A stretch of 64,000 bases of DNA, from NCBI GenBank assembly GCA_003141555.1, contig PLMN01000010.1:124001-188000 (forward strand). The letters are read 5' to 3'. Below are positions 60,594 through 64,000 of this stretch, one piece after another. Every line of letters begins with the position of its first letter. The stretch's first letter is position 1. The DNA comes from Candidatus Aminicenantota bacterium (GTDB lineage Bacteria > Acidobacteriota > Aminicenantia > Aminicenantales > UBA4085). Made by a program: the position numbers and the translations under genes. Under the pieces are notes generated by a model that was not told the DNA's origin, did no database searches, and saw only the letters and a list, made by a program, of their open reading frames with translations.

Positions 60594-61906
60594 CCGCGCG
60601 CGTCCGCGAGGATCAGGCGCGCGGCGTCTCCGGCGATTTTCAGGATCGCGTTGTTGTTGAGGGTCTCGTCCCTGAGGAGCGCTGGGTTCGCCCGGTAAAC
60701 GCCCGGTTGGGACGTCCGGATCGAGGCCGGCCCGCGGCCGGCCGTTGTCCGTGGCAAAGCGAAGACCGCGTCGTTCCGGAAGATCCGGGCATGGAGGATG
60801 TCGCCGTCGCTCAGGTCGGGGACGATCCTCCGGAGACCGCTGACGAAATCCAAGAGGACGCTTTCATCCCGCGCCGTCCGCAGCGGATCATCGGGCGTGA
60901 CGTATTTCGGGAGGTAAATCAGATGTGCCCCGCCGAAGGTGTCCGCGGGGATGATATTGGTCGATTCGATGACCCCGGTGAAGGGCAGGCTCGTGTCGAG
61001 GAGATTCAGGACGTAGTAGGGGGTCAGCGCCCGCTTCAGGATCAAAAGGGCGCAGACGATGCCCAGATATCCGTTGCCGGCTTCGCCGGCCCCCTGCCGT
61101 TCCCCCGGCCTGGGGATCTCCGGATCGGGAACGGCGAAAAGCACGCGATCGAACTCCGAGGTCCCGGCCGGCGTCTCCAGCTCGACGCGGCCCGCCCGGT
61201 CACGCGTCCCGAGGACCGGCGTTCCGAGGCGGATTTCCGCACCGGATCGAACGAGCTTCTCCCGGGCAGCTTCGAAAACGGCGGCGAACCCGCCCTCGAC
61301 ATAGCCCATCCGCTCCTTTTTGTTTGCCCCGCGGCGGGCTCCGCCGAGGCGGCGGATTGTCGCCTGAATGAAGGACGCCGGCGCGGCCCGGCGCGCGTCG
61401 CCCAGCTTGCTGCGGAGAAGCGGGTCCCAGAAAGCCTCGGTCACCCCGGCTCCGAACATCCGGTCGAGCCAGGCGAAGGCCGGGAGCCGATCGAGCTCGT
61501 CCGGCGCGGTGATGCGGGAGGCGCGCAGGATGCCTACCCCCAAGCGGAGCTTCCGCCACGGCGATAAGAACGGAAATTTCGCGAAATCCCAGGCCGAGGA
61601 GAAGGGGGCGATGCGCCCGTCCTTGAAGAACCCGCTCCCGGTTTCGGCCCAGCGGAGTTTCGGTCCGAGTCCCAGGCCTTCGAGGAAGGCGATGGTTGCA
61701 GCGTCCGTAGGGAGGACGACGTGGTAATACCGGTCGCAGGTCACGGCGTCCCATCGATACGACGCGCACAGCCCTCCCAGCCCGTCGGCCCGCTCGAAGA
61801 GAACGACCCGGGCCCGTCCCGACCGGGCGAGCTCGAGAGCGGCCGAAACGCCCGCGATCCCACCCCCGACAACGGCGACGGATTCCCGGGATCCCATCCT
61901 CGACAC
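60590..61906 (-). CDS. FAD-dependent amine-oxidase-like protein
   Basis: 438 residues; ATG at 61906 or, three codons later, 61897. The N-terminal FAD-binding motif VAVVGGGIAGVSAALELARS and LFERADGLGGLCASYRWDAV (GxGxxG plus GGR-like) mark the NAD(P)/FAD superfamily related to protoporphyrinogen oxidase and UDP-galactopyranose mutase-like desaturases. DRYYHVVLPTDAATIAFLEG fits polyprenol- or sugar-modifying subtypes. The neighbours suggest a glycolipid pathway. Convergent with gene at 59067, sharing four bases. Confidence 0.85.
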   Translation of the reverse strand: MSRMGSRESVAVVGGGIAGVSAALELARSGRARVVLFERADGLGGLCASYRWDAVTCDRYYHVVLPTDAATIAFLEGLGLGPKLRWAETGSGFFKDGRIAPFSSAWDFAKFPFLSPWRKLRLGVGILRASRITAPDELDRLPAFAWLDRMFGAGVTEAFWDPLLRSKLGDARRAAPASFIQATIRRLGGARRGANKKERMGYVEGGFAAVFEAAREKLVRSGAEIRLGTPVLGTRDRAGRVELETPAGTSEFDRVLFAVPDPEIPRPGERQGAGEAGNGYLGIVCALLILKRALTPYYVLNLLDTSLPFTGVIESTNIIPADTFGGAHLIYLPKYVTPDDPLRTARDESVLLDFVSGLRRIVPDLSDGDILHARIFRNDAVFALPRTTAGRGPASIRTSQPGVYRANPALLRDETLNNNAILKIAGDAARLILADARG

Positions 61907-61909
61907 GGC

Positions 61910-63064
61910 TTATAGCTTTCGCAGGGGGTCGCCGAGCATGATCCGGTCCTTTTTCGAAGGGAGGGAATCCTTGTAGATTGCGCTCATAAGATAGAAAAGC
62001 TGGGCGTAGTTGCGCTTCTTCTGGAGGGAAAGCAGACCCAAGCTGAGGAGCTGGATGGCGACGACGAGGGCGAACCCGGCGACGATGAAGGAATGGGGCG
62101 CGACCTGGAAGGACCCGGCGATCGCTTCGGAGAGGCGATAATCGAGGGAGAGTCCCTTTCCGGCGAGCTTCCCGTACTGGTCGATGGTGTGGATGATCGT
62201 CCAGGCCAGGGGATAGAGAGAGAGGATGAACAGGATCAGCCCCGGCACGATGAAAAAATGGAACGGCCGAAACATGTACCCGGAGACGATGCTCTGGACC
62301 GTGCCCTTCAGGATCTGGAGCTTCGATGCCCGCCGCCGCCGGGCCGCCCGGCCCCGCAGGTCGGCGTCCCAAGCCAGACGGGCGGGGACTTCGACGATGC
62401 GCGCCCGAAGAATCTTGGCCTTGTTGATGATTTCAGGATTGATGTCGACGTCCATGGCCCACAAGCTCAGGCCGCGGATAAAGTCGCCGTCGTAGGCCCT
62501 GACCATGCCGGTGATGTTCGTCAGCTTGTCCGAAAAGAAATCCTTGGGGGCCATCAGGCACAGGAACCTGTTGGCCCATTTGCTGAGAATGCGTCGCATC
62601 CAGGGGACGTTGGATACCCCGCCGCCCTTGCGGTAGGGCGAGGCGATGACGATCTTAGCCCGGCTCTCCTTCATCCGAGCGAGCATCGCCTCGATGTGGG
62701 CGGGGGCGTAGCTGAGGTCGGCATCCATGACGACGACGATGTCCCCGCGGCTGGCATTGAAGGCGGTCCGCAGGGTCTGTCCCAGGCGGAAGTTGATCTG
62801 ATGATGGAGGACGCGGACGCCTTCCCGGCCGGCCGCGAACGCCTCAGCGAGCTTGCCGGTTGCATCCTGGCTCCCGTCGTCGACGATGAGCAGCTCGAAG
62901 CGATACGCGGCCTCGAGCGTCCGGAGGTATTCATAGAGAATCTCCAGATTCCGGGGCAGGATGTCGGCTTCGTTGTAGGCGGGGACGACGACCGTCACCA
63001 AAGGACGGAAGCCGGCATCCGGAGCCGCGGACGGCCCCCCGGCCTGTTTGTCAATGTCGTTCAT
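61910..63064 (-). CDS. Glycosyltransferase family 2 with C-terminal membrane region
   Basis: 384 residues. GT2 core: TVVVPAYNEADILPRNLEIL, LLIVDDGSQDATGKLAEAFA and VVVMDADLSYAPAHIEAMLA (DXD-like). It is DPM1/GtrB-like with two C-terminal membrane helices (~255-275 and ~310-335). Likely polyprenyl-phosphate sugar synthase feeding the GT39-like enzymes. Overlaps the deacetylase stop by four bases. Confidence 0.9.
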   Translation of the reverse strand: MNDIDKQAGGPSAAPDAGFRPLVTVVVPAYNEADILPRNLEILYEYLRTLEAAYRFELLIVDDGSQDATGKLAEAFAAGREGVRVLHHQINFRLGQTLRTAFNASRGDIVVVMDADLSYAPAHIEAMLARMKESRAKIVIASPYRKGGGVSNVPWMRRILSKWANRFLCLMAPKDFFSDKLTNITGMVRAYDGDFIRGLSLWAMDVDINPEIINKAKILRARIVEVPARLAWDADLRGRAARRRRASKLQILKGTVQSIVSGYMFRPFHFFIVPGLILFILSLYPLAWTIIHTIDQYGKLAGKGLSLDYRLSEAIAGSFQVAPHSFIVAGFALVVAIQLLSLGLLSLQKKRNYAQLFYLMSAIYKDSLPSKKDRIMLGDPLRKL

Positions 63065-64000
63065 GACAACCCTCCCTGCGCTTGCCCGTCGGCCGTCCGG
63101 CTCGCCGCCGCCCTAACCGACAAGCGGTCCGGGCGTCCGGCGAGGCTCCGAGCATAGGTCTCCAGGTCGATAATTTCGTAGCTGCGGGCGATCGCCTCCG
63201 CCGCTCGGCGGAAAAAGGCGAGCTTGCCCTTGCGGTCCACATCCATCCCGGGAAAGAACGAGAGCCCCGGCGCGTCCTCCCGCCCCAGGAAATCGAGCGG
63301 GTGGAGAAGAAAGCTCAGGCCGGTTTTCGCCAGGCGGCAGAGCCCGACCGCGCTCCGGATATAGGCCTCCATCAACGCCGGGGAATAGCGGCCGATGTAG
63401 ATCAAATAGCTCAGATGGAAAGGGATTTTCAAGAGAGGCAGCGTGGTGACCGGGATTTCCAGGAGGCGCCGCCGCGACGGCGTCAGCCAGTAATAGGGCC
63501 GAACGGGCCGCAGGCCGTCGGCCAGGCCGCCGAATAGGCGCTTCCGGCGCCGCCTCTCGTCCCGGGTCAATCCGCTCTTGGCGAAATAATACAGCCGGCC
63601 GAGGGGGCCGAGATACGTGGGCAGGGTTGTGGCGTCATAGAGATAGCCCGCTTCGGCGAGCGCCTCGATCAGGGCCGGGCTCCAGCTGAACCCGGGCCCG
63701 CGAAATCCTCTGGGCCGCCGGCCCGTGGCGTCGGCGATCGCCTGTTCCGCATCGCCCACTTCGCGGCGTATTTCGGCCGGCGAATAGGCCGAGAGCCAGG
63801 GCTCGTGGCGGAACGAATGGTTGCCGATGTCGTGGCCGCGCGCGGCAATCTCCCGCAAGGCGGCCTTGTTCTTGGCGAGCGCCGCGTCCTGTCCGACGAC
63901 GAAGAACGAGATCCTGAGTTTCATCTCGTCCAGGAGGTCGAGGACGGGAGGAACGAGGCGGTCGAGATAGGAAGGGAAGTTTTCCCAAGCCGGGTCGCCG
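63061..64000 (-). CDS. Polysaccharide deacetylase (5' end outside window)
   Basis: The frame runs past the window end; upstream of the internal ATG at 63924 it reads GDPAWENFPSYLDRLVPPVL, so the true start is beyond 64000. The NodB-type metal motif NHSFRHEPWLSAY (H-x3-H) and the RPRGFRGPGFSWSPAL motif are present. It removes acetyl groups from N-acetylated glycans. It leads the operon with the GT2 and FAD genes. Confidence 0.9.
   Translation of the reverse strand, partial: GDPAWENFPSYLDRLVPPVLDLLDEMKLRISFFVVGQDAALAKNKAALREIAARGHDIGNHSFRHEPWLSAYSPAEIRREVGDAEQAIADATGRRPRGFRGPGFSWSPALIEALAEAGYLYDATTLPTYLGPLGRLYYFAKSGLTRDERRRRKRLFGGLADGLRPVRPYYWLTPSRRRLLEIPVTTLPLLKIPFHLSYLIYIGRYSPALMEAYIRSAVGLCRLAKTGLSFLLHPLDFLGREDAPGLSFFPGMDVDRKGKLAFFRRAAEAIARSYEIIDLETYARSLAGRPDRLSVRAAASRTADGQAQGGLS

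Overview
The window is a GC-rich, gene-dense bacterial chromosome segment. The gene content suggests an anaerobic, heterotrophic Gram-negative bacterium. It encodes a glycyl radical enzyme with its activase, a four-subunit pyruvate/2-oxoacid:ferredoxin oxidoreductase, an 8Fe ferredoxin, QueH and HypF. It also encodes exported M14/M28 peptidases, GH3 and GH95 glycosidases, and an outer-membrane barrel protein. This mix would fit the Aminicenantes/Acidobacteriota neighbourhood, but that is an inference from gene content; no rRNA or ribosomal marker is present.

Layout: (1) 1-2.6 kb: end of a glycyl radical enzyme, its radical-SAM activase and an OmpA-family protein. (2) 2.6-27.6 kb: a large accessory/defence island. 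It holds six complete toxin-antitoxin loci (MazEF-like, Phd/PIN, AbiE-type nucleotidyltransferase, RelBE-like, VapBC, AbrB/PIN), a NERD-helicase fusion, a type I restriction-modification operon, relics of an ERCC4 nuclease, a vapB gene and an amino acid permease, and many palindromic repeats. The type I operon is enlarged: hsdM, hsdS, a SAM-methyltransferase-like gene, a DUF1848 gene, hsdR, an AIPR-family gene and a stand-alone HsdR_N nuclease, all on the + strand. The inserted genes (12.95-14.77 and 17.97-20.9 kb) are visibly more AT-rich than hsdM and hsdR. (3) 23-37 kb: exported M28 peptidase, GH3, a PLD-family protein, a DUF948/YtxH-like pair, and an ECF sigma / anti-sigma / two HEAT-repeat protein locus. 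(4) 35.7-57.3 kb: metabolic and envelope genes: FAD-linked oxidase, ACT protein, GT4, M14 peptidases, GH95, TPR protein, ferredoxin, site-2 protease, HypF, QueH, outer-membrane protein, TlpA-like thioredoxin and the por operon. (5) 57.4-64 kb: surface glycan/lipid glycosylation genes: two GT39-like membrane proteins, an FAD amine-oxidase-like protein, GT2 and a polysaccharide deacetylase running off the end.

The most unusual content is the enlarged restriction operon and several families of short perfect palindromes between genes. One palindrome interrupts a member of another family, which suggests mobility. A 408-bp nested inverted-repeat element at 42.5-42.9 kb contains a compact branched-RNA-like core. 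Many promoters with readable -35/-10 boxes (TTGACA-like, 16-17 bp spacers) can be placed, and several toxin-antitoxin promoters contain perfect operator palindromes.
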